DNA from: Bacilli bacterium
Lineage (GTDB): Bacteria; Bacillota_I; Bacilli_A; RF39; UBA660
Assembly: GCA_017541445.1 (NCBI GenBank)
Contig: JAFXZC010000006.1
Location: 104,386 to 168,385, forward strand
Reading direction: 5' to 3'
Length of the DNA stretch: 64,000 bases
Made by a program: the position numbers and the translations under genes. The notes beneath the pieces were generated by a model. The model worked only from the letters and a program-made list of their open reading frames with translations, ran no database searches and was not told the origin of the DNA. The number at the start of each line of letters is the position of its first letter. The first letter of the stretch is position 1. This document shows, in pieces, positions 50,080 through 58,837 of this stretch.

Positions 50080-51516
50080 ATTATCTTTCTTTAAAACAAC
50101 TACTCCTCTTAATTTACAACTATCTTTACCTTCAGGACAATAGCCTAATACCTCACAAGTAGGGCCTAATCCTTCGCCAATTAAAGGAGAAACTTTTTTA
50201 ACTTTAGCAACCATTTGGTTTACTAATCCTCTAATTTCCCATTGAGCTTTATTACAACATCTCATTCTACTAATCCATTCTAATGTTCTAGCACTCATAG
50301 TAGTTGTAATATTACAAGCATTACCAGCTAAATAGAAATAAACTAAATCTTCATCTCTAACACCAGCTTCTCTAAATTGTTCCATCATTAGTTTATTATC
50401 AGCAAATATCTCTTTATATTCACCTTCATGATTTGCTTTAACACTATCTGGCATTACATAATTATCTAAATTCCAAATAGGGGCAAAATCAGGAACTAAT
50501 AAAGAATGCATTCTATGTCTAGTAATATGAGTTAAAACAGCTAACGAAATAGGGATTTGGAATGTATAGTAAACTTGTTCTAATTCTCTTTGATTCTTTT
50601 TATGAATAATACCTTGCATAATATCTCTTTTAATAGTTGGTTGAAAATCACCTAAACTATGTAACAAGTTTTCTGAATCTTCATAGCTTAATTGATATCT
50701 AGACATTAAAGTAGATACTAATACTTTCCAATCAGCATTCTCAGTATAATCTACCATATTAACTTCATTCAAAAGACTATAATCCCCTTGATATATTTCT
50801 TTTTTAGCTGCAGGAACTAATTCATCTACAAAAGCTAATTTATCTTCATAATAGTCTTTTTTACCTTCATTATCTAATGCTCTTGATAAATAAGGGACCT
50901 TAGTATCAAGCATTTCTTTTAACTTAATACCTAATTCATGTAATTCTGTAATATGAGATACTTTACCATATAACATATCACTAGTCATATTCAATAATTC
51001 ATTAGCATCACATCCCATAATAATATTACTATGGAAACAATATGGCAAAATATATCTACAATCTTCTACAGGTAAACCTTCATCTACTAAATCACCATAT
51101 CTACCAAATAAAGATTGCATATAATTTCTATATGTTCTTTGTAAACTTTCATTATTAGGTAATACATTACCTTCTTTATCTTTAAAATCAGGTACATAAA
51201 AACCAACATTTCTAAAATCAACATTTCTTCTAGACTTAATAGTAAAAGATGTTAATCTATATCCAATAATAGTTTGTTCTACTATTGGTGATACATCTTC
51301 TATAGCAAATACTAAATAATCATGTTCAGATATAGATTTATGTCCATAACCTACTATAGCTCTTGCTAATTTTAAATTACTCTCATAATCTTTATGTGTA
51401 TTCAATACTTGTGTTACAGTTCCATCAGCTCTAGATAAATTACCTGCTGAAGCAACTATTTGAATTCTCTTTTCTATTTCTTTCTTGGTATTATTACCAA
51501 GCATAACTACTTTCAT
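50068..51516 (-). CDS. thyX: Tandem ThyX-like (flavin-dependent thymidylate synthase) protein
   Basis: A 482-residue protein with two ThyX-like halves; normal ThyX is about 220-250 residues. Half 1 has HKSISEHDYLVFAIEDVS and GYRLTSFTIKSRR; the latter keeps the spaced Ser and Arg of RHRxxSxxxxSxR but loses the first RH. Half 2 has THITRHRMHSLLV (RHR kept, later Ser lost) and MSARTLEWISRMRCCNKAQWEIR, the typical close of ThyX. Cys-rich C-terminus (CEVLGYCPEGKDSC). ThyX makes dTMP from dUMP with FAD and methylene-THF. The two halves may share sites within one chain. The ATG follows AAAGGAGAG. Confidence 0.85.
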   Translation of the reverse strand: MKVVMLGNNTKKEIEKRIQIVASAGNLSRADGTVTQVLNTHKDYESNLKLARAIVGYGHKSISEHDYLVFAIEDVSPIVEQTIIGYRLTSFTIKSRRNVDFRNVGFYVPDFKDKEGNVLPNNESLQRTYRNYMQSLFGRYGDLVDEGLPVEDCRYILPYCFHSNIIMGCDANELLNMTSDMLYGKVSHITELHELGIKLKEMLDTKVPYLSRALDNEGKKDYYEDKLAFVDELVPAAKKEIYQGDYSLLNEVNMVDYTENADWKVLVSTLMSRYQLSYEDSENLLHSLGDFQPTIKRDIMQGIIHKKNQRELEQVYYTFQIPISLAVLTHITRHRMHSLLVPDFAPIWNLDNYVMPDSVKANHEGEYKEIFADNKLMMEQFREAGVRDEDLVYFYLAGNACNITTTMSARTLEWISRMRCCNKAQWEIRGLVNQMVAKVKKVSPLIGEGLGPTCEVLGYCPEGKDSCKLRGVVVLKKDNKDS

Positions 51517-51688
51517 ATAAACTCTCCTTTTACCAATTTTATCTCTACTAAAAACATCTTATCATAAAGTATTTTTTATTAAAAGTGTATTTTTTACACA
51601 TTTATTACCAAACTCCCTATTTATAGCAAAAAATATTTTATATTATTGACAATCATTTACAAAATACACGTAAACATATCTTCATATA

Positions 51689-51697
51689 TGATATACT
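51689..51697 (+). promoter_or_regulatory. Extended -10 promoter of the FemX/MurM-like gene
   Basis: TGATATACT on the plus strand ends 16 nt before the ATG at 51714, giving a very short leader. A TTGACA at 51646-51651 is too far away to be its -35 box. Confidence 0.55.
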
Positions 51698-51713
51698 ATT
51701 ATTAGGTGATATT

Positions 51714-52907
51714 ATGGAATTCATAAGTAATCTAAAAGAAGAAGAATATAAAAAATTCTGGTTAACTATTAATAATAATCATTTTTTACAAAGTTATGGT
51801 TGGGGACAAGCTCAAGAAAAAAATAGAAATCAAAAACCATACTATGTAGGATTAAAAGATGATAAAGGTAAAATAGTTGCAGCTGCTCTACTCCTAAAAA
51901 AAGAATTACCTTTTAAATTATCTTATTTTTATGTTCCTCGTGGTTACACTATGGACTATACAAATAAAGAAGTATTAAAAGAATTTACAGAAAAAATAAA
52001 AGAATTTATTAAAGAACAAAATGCAATCTATTTAAAACTAGACCCACCTATTATGTATCAAGAATTAACTCCTGAAGCACAAATTGTTGAAAATGGAAAA
52101 AACAATTTTGAATTATATGAATATTTTAAATCACTTGGTTATATCCATAAAGGATTTAATAAACTATATGAAGGAAACCAACCTAGATATACATTTAGAA
52201 CATATTTCGATAAATACAATTCATTTGAAGAAATAGAAAAATCATTCTCTTCATCTTTCTTTAAACCAGTTAAAAGATCATATAATTATTTACTAGAAAT
52301 ATATGAATCAGATGAAGTTAAAACATTCCATGATTTAATAAAATTAATATCATCAAAAGATGGATTCCACGAATATTCTCTAGATTATTATCAAAATGTC
52401 TATGACGAATTAAAAAAAGATAATCTAATAAAAATATTTAATGCTAAAATTAATCCACAAAAAATAATAACAAGTCTTGAAGAAGAATTACAAAAAGAAA
52501 AGAAAGAAGAAAGAAAAACTAAAATACAAAAAGATATAGATTACTTTAATAATCTTCCTTCTAAAGATGAATATACATGTGCTTCATTAATATGTACATA
52601 TACTAATACAGGTGCTTGGTCATTATATATTGGTAATGATGAAGTTGCTACATATACAGGAACAGTTAATAGATTGTATTACGAATTTATTAAAGATGCC
52701 TATGAAAACAAATATGAATATATAGACTTATTTGGTGTAGTTGGCGATCCAAATACTAAATTTAAAAATTTAGCAGGTATTTACGAATATAAAAGAAAAA
52801 TTGGTGGAGACCTAATTGAATTTATTGGTGAATTTGATTTAGTAAATAAACCATTCTTATATAAAATATTACCTACATTATTAAAAATATATAGAAAAAT
52901 AAAATAA
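51714..52907 (+). CDS. FemX/MurM-type peptidyltransferase of cell-wall bridges
   Basis: The only plus-strand gene, 397 residues. FemABX signature regions: a W in QSYGWGQAQEK, FYVPRGYTMDY, an inserted coiled-coil (about 245-280, Lys/Glu-rich) and the C-terminal GAWSLYIGNDEVATYTGTVN and YIDLFGVVGDP. Proteins of this family use aminoacyl-tRNA to add bridge amino acids to lipid II in the cytoplasm; MurM, FemX and FemA differ in the amino acid used and cannot be told apart here. AGGTGAT lies just before the ATG. It implies a peptidoglycan wall. Confidence 0.87.
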   Translation: MEFISNLKEEEYKKFWLTINNNHFLQSYGWGQAQEKNRNQKPYYVGLKDDKGKIVAAALLLKKELPFKLSYFYVPRGYTMDYTNKEVLKEFTEKIKEFIKEQNAIYLKLDPPIMYQELTPEAQIVENGKNNFELYEYFKSLGYIHKGFNKLYEGNQPRYTFRTYFDKYNSFEEIEKSFSSSFFKPVKRSYNYLLEIYESDEVKTFHDLIKLISSKDGFHEYSLDYYQNVYDELKKDNLIKIFNAKINPQKIITSLEEELQKEKKEERKTKIQKDIDYFNNLPSKDEYTCASLICTYTNTGAWSLYIGNDEVATYTGTVNRLYYEFIKDAYENKYEYIDLFGVVGDPNTKFKNLAGIYEYKRKIGGDLIEFIGEFDLVNKPFLYKILPTLLKIYRKIK

Positions 52908-52928
52908 AGATGATAACATCTTTATTTT
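52901..52928. terminator. Bidirectional terminator between convergent genes
   Basis: Perfect 12-bp stem (52901-52912 and 52917-52928) with loop ATAA, T-rich on both sides, containing the end of the FemX/MurM-like gene and the stop region of the minus-strand gene. Confidence 0.85.
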
Positions 52929-53866
52929 TTATTTGTCTTAGTTAATATTAAACATCTATCATGATCATAAGAACGACTATTTGCTATATCATATAATCTT
53001 TCATTGCTTTGTAATTGTGAAGCACATACTCTAGATTGTGAAAATAATGCAGAATTACTACCAGTAATAGTATTAACAATCATACCTTGATCACACAACA
53101 AATTAAATAATCGTTTTTCTACTTCTTTAAAATCACTATAAGTAACAATTTTATCAGTAGATAAGCTCTTTTTTTCACATAGATAATCTAATATATTAGA
53201 CATAATTATTAAATTATATAATACACCGGGTTCTAAAGACTTATTAACATCTAATATATTAATACTATAATGTTTAATTATTAAACCTTTTAAATAAATC
53301 CTTACTCTATCATAGTCAGTTTGACTATTTAAATAACTACATCTATTAGGAAAACACTTTTCCGTATTTAATAACATTGGTAATAAAGGTAACTGTCTTG
53401 AATTTCTTTTTTGTAAATCATAGTTAAATTTAATCATTTCACTCCAAAATAATTGATATTTTTCAATCATTCTAGATAACAAACTTTCAATTTCTCTACC
53501 AACATATCTTGCATTATCAGAATATATTAAACTACCTAAATATCTTTTAAATTCACCACAATCAGGAATTGTTTCTATTACAGATCTCTTTAAACCTAAA
53601 GAATAATATTCTGTTATAGGTGAAATATCAAAAGTATCAACATTTATAATACCTTTACTAATTAAACTATATAAATAATCACCACTAGATAATACTGTTA
53701 ACACTCTTCTAATTCTTTTAAAATCAATTAATTTTAAGATTTCTTTCTCATCTTCATTAGGCCAAGCATAGCTCTTTTGCCATTTACCACCACAAGATTT
53801 CGATATTTCTCCTCTTCTAACTTGACGAGCAATTAAATCTTTATACATCTCAATATCTTTACTCAT
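52922..53866 (-). CDS. DUF3419/BtaA-like protein, short paralogue
   Basis: A 314-residue protein. VLTVLSSGDYLYSLISKGIINVDTF followed by DISPITEYYSLGLK is the SAM-binding part as in the protein at 47814-48986 (VLTVAGGGAYMF...YDINSIQYYVLCLK). The N-terminus has a KSCGGKWQKSYAWPNEDE segment resembling the RYxxxWEDxD start of that family. The C-terminal half diverges. Function unknown beyond probable SAM use. Confidence 0.6.
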   Translation of the reverse strand: MSKDIEMYKDLIARQVRRGEISKSCGGKWQKSYAWPNEDEKEILKLIDFKRIRRVLTVLSSGDYLYSLISKGIINVDTFDISPITEYYSLGLKRSVIETIPDCGEFKRYLGSLIYSDNARYVGREIESLLSRMIEKYQLFWSEMIKFNYDLQKRNSRQLPLLPMLLNTEKCFPNRCSYLNSQTDYDRVRIYLKGLIIKHYSINILDVNKSLEPGVLYNLIIMSNILDYLCEKKSLSTDKIVTYSDFKEVEKRLFNLLCDQGMIVNTITGSNSALFSQSRVCASQLQSNERLYDIANSRSYDHDRCLILTKTNKK

Positions 53867-53930
53867 ACTAATCCCTCAAATTAGTGACATATATTATAAC
53901 AAAGAGGCTTAATAAGCGCAAAAATAACCA

Positions 53931-53957
53931 AATAAAAAGTGATAAATAATTATCACT
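53931..53957 (-). terminator. Terminator after the histidine phosphatase gene
   Basis: 8-bp stem AGTGATAA/TTATCACT, 4-base loop, U-rich tract on the minus strand. Confidence 0.75.
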
Positions 53958-54594
53958 CATCAATATTTATAACTTCAATATTTTTAACAATCATACCATC
54001 AAAAGTAACTTTAAATACTTTAGGAGATACCCAACTACCATCTACTATACCTACTTCATTGTAAGTTAAAATTATTTCATCATCATAATTCTTACCTACT
54101 TCACACCAAGCAGATAGCAAACATGTAAGAGCACAAGCATGAGAAACTACAACCACTCTATTACCAGCTTCATACATTAAAATGTTCTTCATAGCTTCAG
54201 TCATACGTTTTTTAGTTTGGTTTAATGATTCACCACCATTTAATTTAAAATCAAAATCTTTATTTTGTAAGCGATTGAATTCTTTCCAATCCATATCTCC
54301 CATTTGACCTATTTTTCTTTCGCCTAATCTTTCATCTACATTCAAAATAGTATTATTTTCTAAAGCAAAGTATTTAGCTGTTTCCATAGAACGCACATAA
54401 CTTGAAGAATAAATCGCATCAATATTTTTTAATTCATTCAACTTAGATACTTTCTCAGCAAACTTTTCTCCACTAACACTTAATATTAATTTTTCATTTA
54501 ATAATTGATTATTATCTCCATCTTTAATAATATTGTAATTATTTTTGTTAGTAGCATCAGCATGTCTCATTAAATAAACAACAGTTTCATTCAT
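53953..54594 (-). CDS. Histidine phosphatase family protein
   Basis: A 213-residue member of the phosphoglycerate mutase-like branch-2 superfamily. Phosphate-pocket motif LMRHAD (residues 8-13; more often LxRHGE), DAIYSSSYVRSMETA, ERKIGQ and the second catalytic His in VVVSHACAL. A phosphatase acting on a small phosphate ester is likely; the substrate is unknown. Translation is coupled to the upstream gene (TAATG overlap). Confidence 0.85.
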   Translation of the reverse strand: MNETVVYLMRHADATNKNNYNIIKDGDNNQLLNEKLILSVSGEKFAEKVSKLNELKNIDAIYSSSYVRSMETAKYFALENNTILNVDERLGERKIGQMGDMDWKEFNRLQNKDFDFKLNGGESLNQTKKRMTEAMKNILMYEAGNRVVVVSHACALTCLLSAWCEVGKNYDDEIILTYNEVGIVDGSWVSPKVFKVTFDGMIVKNIEVINIDE

Positions 54595-55067
54595 TAAAAA
54601 ATCACCTCAAATATTCCAAATGAAATAGCCATCATTATTAATCCAGCAAGTAATACACCAAGTAAAACTGCTATAACACTCTTTTTAAAATCTAATTTTA
54701 ATAAACTTGCTCCTAAAGTACCAGTCCAAGCACCAGTACCAGGTATAGGAATTCCTACAAATAACAGTAATGAAATAAATACACCTCTACCAGCTTTTGA
54801 TTGTAATTTTTTACCTGCTCTTTCACCTTTTAGTAAACACCAATTACAAAACTTACCAATTACTTTTTTATCTGCACCCCATTCTAATATCTTTCTAGCA
54901 AAAAGATATATAAAAGGTACAGGTACCATATTACCTATAATACATATAATAAATGAAATTATTTCATTTAACCCCATACCTACAGCAATAGGTATTGCTC
55001 CTCTTAGTTCAACTACCGGAACCATTGATATAAAAAAAACTATAATATATTTTAAAATTTTATTCAT
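54594..55067 (-). CDS. COG2426 small multidrug export-like membrane protein
   Basis: A 157-residue integral membrane protein: VPVVELRGAIPIAVGMGL near the start and IPIPGTGAWTGTLGASLL in the second half are diagnostic of the COG2426 (Sm_multidrug_ex) family, with four or five helices. The export function is annotated for the family but poorly proven. Overlaps the phosphatase gene downstream. Confidence 0.85.
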   Translation of the reverse strand: MNKILKYIIVFFISMVPVVELRGAIPIAVGMGLNEIISFIICIIGNMVPVPFIYLFARKILEWGADKKVIGKFCNWCLLKGERAGKKLQSKAGRGVFISLLLFVGIPIPGTGAWTGTLGASLLKLDFKKSVIAVLLGVLLAGLIMMAISFGIFEVIF

Positions 55068-55103
55068 TATTTAACTCCTCTAATGTATAAATAATTATAC
55101 CAT

Positions 55104-55128
55104 AAAAAAAAGAAGAATGTTATTCTTC
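55104..55128 (-). terminator. Terminator after the NTF2-like gene
   Basis: 7-bp stem GAAGAAT/ATTCTTC, 3-base loop, eight U on the minus strand. Confidence 0.8.
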
Positions 55129-55698
55129 CTTTTGACCTACAGGTAAAACATACCATCTAAGACCTATTTTAGCTAGAATAATACTATCTGTAAAATAATC
55201 AACATTACCATTTTTATCTTCTATAGTATATCTAACTTTATAATATCTTAATTCCTTAATCTTTTTTACTTTAATACTATAGTATTGTTTTAACATTTGT
55301 TTATAACCAGCTTCTTCATTTGCAGTAAATTCAGAATAATTATAATTAACATCATATTCTTTAATCGTATACGTATAATGCTTAAAAGATTCGTCTAAAG
55401 CATCAACAAATTCTTTATCATTTTCTTTTTTAAACGCTTTTAAATAATCACTATATACAGTTGAAGTAACAACTTTAGCATTAAAGTTTTTCATTCCTTT
55501 AACATATTTGTTTACTACTCTATTTGGACTCATTACAACAGAGAAAAGAAAAACAAAAAGAACAACAAAGAAAACTAATACTCCACCAAGAAGAATAAAT
55601 AATCTCTTATTATTAATCTTCCTCTTCTTACTAGTATTCTTTTCAACAGTTACTTTTTCATCAGCTTTTGGTTTACCAATTAACTTTTCATCATCCAT
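55120..55698 (-). CDS. Membrane-anchored NTF2-like extracellular protein
   Basis: A 192-residue protein with a Lys/Glu-rich cytoplasmic start, one helix (about 33-54) and an extracellular domain of about 135 residues beginning SPNRVVNKYVKGMKNFN. The order of helices and strands suggests an NTF2/DUF4878-like fold. Function unknown. It lies downstream of the short transcript described at 55762-55906. Confidence 0.68.
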   Translation of the reverse strand: MDDEKLIGKPKADEKVTVEKNTSKKRKINNKRLFILLGGVLVFFVVLFVFLFSVVMSPNRVVNKYVKGMKNFNAKVVTSTVYSDYLKAFKKENDKEFVDALDESFKHYTYTIKEYDVNYNYSEFTANEEAGYKQMLKQYYSIKVKKIKELRYYKVRYTIEDKNGNVDYFTDSIILAKIGLRWYVLPVGQKEE

Positions 55699-55754
55699 AA
55701 CTTATCCCTCATCTTCTAATAAAAGAATAATACATTTTTTATTTAAAATCAATC

Positions 55755-55785
55755 TAAATAAAAGAAGACACTATTGTGTCTTCTT
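55755..55785 (-). terminator. Terminator of the short transcript
   Basis: Perfect 10-bp stem AAGAAGACAC/GTGTCTTCTT, 4-base loop, U-rich tract on the minus strand, far (170 nt) from any stop codon. Confidence 0.85.
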
Positions 55786-55906
55786 ATAAAGTGTGAGTTT
55801 GAGTTTATATATTATTTAATTGTATAGGGTATATAATTAAATTATTATTATCTTTATTTATACGAGTGTTAATCTTTTCTTTTTAATCTCTATTCATTCC
55901 TCCTAT
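55762..55906 (-). ncRNA. Short transcript under Pho-box-like repeats (RNA or micropeptide)
   Basis: Between a TATGAT -10 box (55913-55918) and a strong terminator lies a gene-free unit of about 145 nt. It starts with one of the strongest ribosome sites of the window (AGGAGGA, 55898-55904), but the only ATG sits one base after it and encodes just four codons (ATGAATAGAGAT, then TAA). A nine-residue Lys-rich peptide from an ATT start is possible but weak. It may be a small RNA whose AGGAGG is accessible or masked, or a micropeptide mRNA. The promoter region carries three 11-bp-spaced repeats, so the neighbouring response regulator may control it. Confidence 0.4.
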
Positions 55907-55927
55907 AATCACATCATACTATTTAAA

Positions 55928-55956
55928 TATGAAAATTATGTGAAGGATATATGAAA
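55928..55956 (-). promoter_or_regulatory. Triple Pho-box-like direct repeat
   Basis: On the minus strand TTTCATA, CTTCACA, TTTCATA at 55950-55956, 55939-55945 and 55928-55934, with an exact 11-base period. They overlap the -35 position of the TATGAT promoter, as for PhoB/OmpR-class activators. The same box occurs before the response regulator gene. Confidence 0.6.
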
Positions 55957-55958
55957 TA

Positions 55959-57392
55959 TTAGTGTTTCTTTTTCTTCTTTATTTTAAACCAAAAAGTACT
56001 ACCTTGATTCTTTTTACTAATAACACCATATTCACAATTATGCATTTCTAAAGTGTTTTTAACAATAGATAAACCTAACCCAGTACCTACAATATTTCTT
56101 TTATGATTCTTTTCTTTCTTATAATACTTATCCCAAATATTTTTTATATCTTCATCAGAAATACCTTTACCAGAATCTTTTATTTCTACTAAATAATATC
56201 TTTTCTCTTCTTTAACGTTTACCCATATTTGTTTATCATCACCAGTATAATTTAAAGCATTATTAATTAAATTATAAACAACCGAATTAATCTTTTCTTT
56301 ATCAGCATATATAATAACATCCTTAGGACACTCTACATTAATAACATATCCTTCTAATTCTTTAATAATTGCATATTTATTAACAATACTATCAATTTCA
56401 TCTCTTAAATTAAACGTCTCTTGATTTAAAACTTCAACATTAGCTTGTAATTTTGATAAAGTTAAAATATTACCAACTAAGTCATTTAATCTATCTGCTT
56501 CATCTATAATAACATTTAAGTTCTCATCTCTTTTAACTTTATCTTTATAAGTAATATCTCTTACCATTTCAGCATATGCCTTAATCATAGTTAAAGGAGT
56601 CTTTAAATCATGAGATACATTAGCCATTAAATCTCTTCTAAATTCATCAGTTTTACTAACTTCATTCTCTAAATAATTCAATGAATCAGCTAATTCATCT
56701 ATTTCTAATATATCACTCTTATCAAATACAACATTATAATTACCATTAGCAACCATTTTAGATTTCTTAGTAATATTCATAATTGGCTTACTAAACTTTC
56801 TAGCTAATAAGTAACTTATAAAAATAGCTAATATAATAGTAATAATAGTTAAATATATTAATTGTTCTTGAATAACACCATTATTCTTATTAATATCTCT
56901 TAACATTGTAAAAATATATACATAACCATGATCTACCTCTACACCATATAATAATGCAGAAGATTTGTAATCAGGATTAACTAATTCAATACCACTAGTT
57001 ACTTCACCTTCTTCACGAAGTGTCATTTTATATTCACTAATATCTAAATCTCTTCTTGTTTTACCTAATAAACAACCTACAGAATAATCATTATATAAAA
57101 CACTCATCCCATCATTAGTAACATATTCAATACAAATAGAATTTTCATAGACAACACTTTTAAAATATGACTCTAACTCATTATCATCTAATTGACGTAT
57201 CTCTCTAGCAATATTTTCAATATCTCTAATTTGATACTTTCTATATAAATAAGATGATAATAATGATTGAGAAATCCATAACAAAGAAATAATAAAAATA
57301 GAAAATATAATTAAATATAATAGTATTTTATTTCTAATACTACTTAATTTTCTAAAGATAAATAAATTACTTATCTTTTTTCTTATATTCAA
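55959..57392 (-). CDS. Sensor histidine kinase (PhoR/HAMP type)
   Basis: A 477-residue kinase: helix 1 (about 22-45), extracellular sensor (about 50-175), helix 2 (about 178-197), HAMP linker, HisKA with phospho-acceptor His in MANVSHDLKTPLTM (near 258) and an HATPase domain (NALNYTG, DSGKGISDEDI, GTGLGLSIV). It overlaps the response regulator by 26 nt and appears to start at TTG, with GGAG/GTAGG upstream; no ATG is available nearby. It phosphorylates the partner regulator. The signal is unknown. Confidence 0.9.
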   Translation of the reverse strand: MNIRKKISNLFIFRKLSSIRNKILLYLIIFSIFIISLLWISQSLLSSYLYRKYQIRDIENIAREIRQLDDNELESYFKSVVYENSICIEYVTNDGMSVLYNDYSVGCLLGKTRRDLDISEYKMTLREEGEVTSGIELVNPDYKSSALLYGVEVDHGYVYIFTMLRDINKNNGVIQEQLIYLTIITIILAIFISYLLARKFSKPIMNITKKSKMVANGNYNVVFDKSDILEIDELADSLNYLENEVSKTDEFRRDLMANVSHDLKTPLTMIKAYAEMVRDITYKDKVKRDENLNVIIDEADRLNDLVGNILTLSKLQANVEVLNQETFNLRDEIDSIVNKYAIIKELEGYVINVECPKDVIIYADKEKINSVVYNLINNALNYTGDDKQIWVNVKEEKRYYLVEIKDSGKGISDEDIKNIWDKYYKKEKNHKRNIVGTGLGLSIVKNTLEMHNCEYGVISKKNQGSTFWFKIKKKKKH

Positions 57393-58038
57393 ATTTATAG
57401 CCTACTCCTCTAACAGTTACAATAAAATCTCTATATTTTCCTAAATTATTTCTTAATGTTTTAACATGAGTATCTATAGTTCTATCATCACCATAAAAAT
57501 CGAATCCCCAAACATTAGTTAAAAGTTGTTCTCTACTTAAAGCAATATTATTATTAGCAATGAAATATTTTAATAAATCATATTCTTTAGGTGTTAAATT
57601 AATTTTTTTATCATCAACATAAACATCATGAGCTTTATCATCTATTACTAATCCATCAAATACAAGATTATCATTTTCACCAACAGTTCTTTTTAAAACA
57701 GCTTTAACTCTAGCTACTAATTCTTTAGGACTAAATGGTTTAGTAACATAATCATCTACACCTATATCAAACCCTGTTAATTTATCATATTCTTCTCCTC
57801 TAGCAGATAGCATAATAAAAGGTGTACTTTTCTTTTCTTTTATTTCTTTACAAGCTAAGAAGCCATCCTTTTTAGGCATCATAATATCCATAATAATTAA
57901 ATCGTAATCTATAGATAAAGCTTTTTCAACAGCTTCTTCACCATCTTCTGCTTCATCAGTTTCAAAACCATCTAAAGAAAGATATTCTTTAATAACTGAT
58001 CTTATTAATGGCTCATCATCTACTATTAATACCTTCAT
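57367..58038 (-). CDS. Response regulator, OmpR/PhoB family
   Basis: A 223-residue regulator. Receiver domain: acidic pocket DDE (7-9), phospho-acceptor Asp51 in LIIMDIMMP, and Lys in TKPFSP. The C-terminal winged-helix DNA-binding domain has LTPKEYDLLKYF and DDRTIDTHVKTLRNNLG. Activated by the adjacent kinase, it probably binds the direct repeats found upstream of itself and at 55928-55956. GAGGTG lies 7 nt before the ATG. Confidence 0.93.
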   Translation of the reverse strand: MKVLIVDDEPLIRSVIKEYLSLDGFETDEAEDGEEAVEKALSIDYDLIIMDIMMPKKDGFLACKEIKEKKSTPFIMLSARGEEYDKLTGFDIGVDDYVTKPFSPKELVARVKAVLKRTVGENDNLVFDGLVIDDKAHDVYVDDKKINLTPKEYDLLKYFIANNNIALSREQLLTNVWGFDFYGDDRTIDTHVKTLRNNLGKYRDFIVTVRGVGYKFEYKKKDK

Positions 58039-58053
58039 GAAATCACCTCAACA

Positions 58054-58089
58054 AGTATACTATACCATTATTGTGAAAAAAATATGAAA
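58054..58089 (-). promoter_or_regulatory. Promoter and Pho-box-like repeat of the two-component operon
   Basis: TATACT -10 box at 58054-58059; direct repeats TTTCATA (58083-58089) and TTTCACA (58072-58078) with an 11-base period cover the -35 position. This suggests autoregulation. Confidence 0.6.
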
Positions 58090-58090
58090 A

Positions 58091-58110
58091 AAAGACGTTT
58101 TTTTACGTCT
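58091..58110 (-). terminator. Terminator after the YebC-family gene
   Basis: 6-bp stem AGACGT/ACGTCT, 6-base loop, seven U on the minus strand. Confidence 0.75.
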
Positions 58111-58825
58111 ATAAATTCACATTATGATAAATATTAGTAATATCATCTATTTCATCTAACATATTATATAATTTATTAAAGTTTTCTAAATCTTCACCTT
58201 CTAAAGTAATCATATCTTTAGCATACCATCCATTTTCATCAATATCATAATCAACATCAGGTATTACAGATTCAATAATATCTTTTACTTTAGAACCATC
58301 TTCATATTTAACAGATACATTTAACATATCACCATCTGCTTCATATTCAACTGGTTCAATACCAGCATCTAAAATAGCCATTAATAATTCTTCTTCTTTA
58401 TCAGATTTAAAACTCATAACACATAAATTATCATAATTATAAGAAACAGAATTACTTACTCCTAAACTCTTATTTAATTTATTAAATGCCGCTCTTACTT
58501 CACCAACTGTTCTATTAACATTATCAGTTAATGTTTTAATCATTAAAGTAGAAGCACCAGGGCCAAATCCTTCATAAATTATTTGAGAATATTCATCTTT
58601 TCCAGCACCTTTAGCTTTATCAATAGCTCTATTAATAATATCTGCAGGTACTTGATCTTTTTTAGCTTTCTCAATTAGTCTTTTTAAAGCACTATTACCT
58701 TCTACTTCAGTACCACCATTCTTAGCTACTAAATATATTTCTTTAGCATAAGTAGTATATAGTTTACCTCTAGCAGCACCATTACTTTTTATTTTAGCTT
58801 CACGTACAGCATACGCTCTACCCAT
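58109..58825 (-). CDS. yebC: YebC/PmpR-family protein
   Basis: A 238-residue protein with the YebC signature: an N-terminal segment with KIKSNGAARGKLYTTYAKEI, ALKRLIEKAKKDQVPADII, then YEGFGPGASTLMIKTLTDN and a C-terminal alpha/beta domain. Family members act as DNA-binding regulators or, as shown for YebC2-type proteins, help ribosomes through proline stretches; this one cannot be assigned with certainty. GAGGTG site before the ATG. Confidence 0.92.
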   Translation of the reverse strand: MGRAYAVREAKIKSNGAARGKLYTTYAKEIYLVAKNGGTEVEGNSALKRLIEKAKKDQVPADIINRAIDKAKGAGKDEYSQIIYEGFGPGASTLMIKTLTDNVNRTVGEVRAAFNKLNKSLGVSNSVSYNYDNLCVMSFKSDKEEELLMAILDAGIEPVEYEADGDMLNVSVKYEDGSKVKDIIESVIPDVDYDIDENGWYAKDMITLEGEDLENFNKLYNMLDEIDDITNIYHNVNL

Positions 58826-58837
58826 AAAATCACCTCA

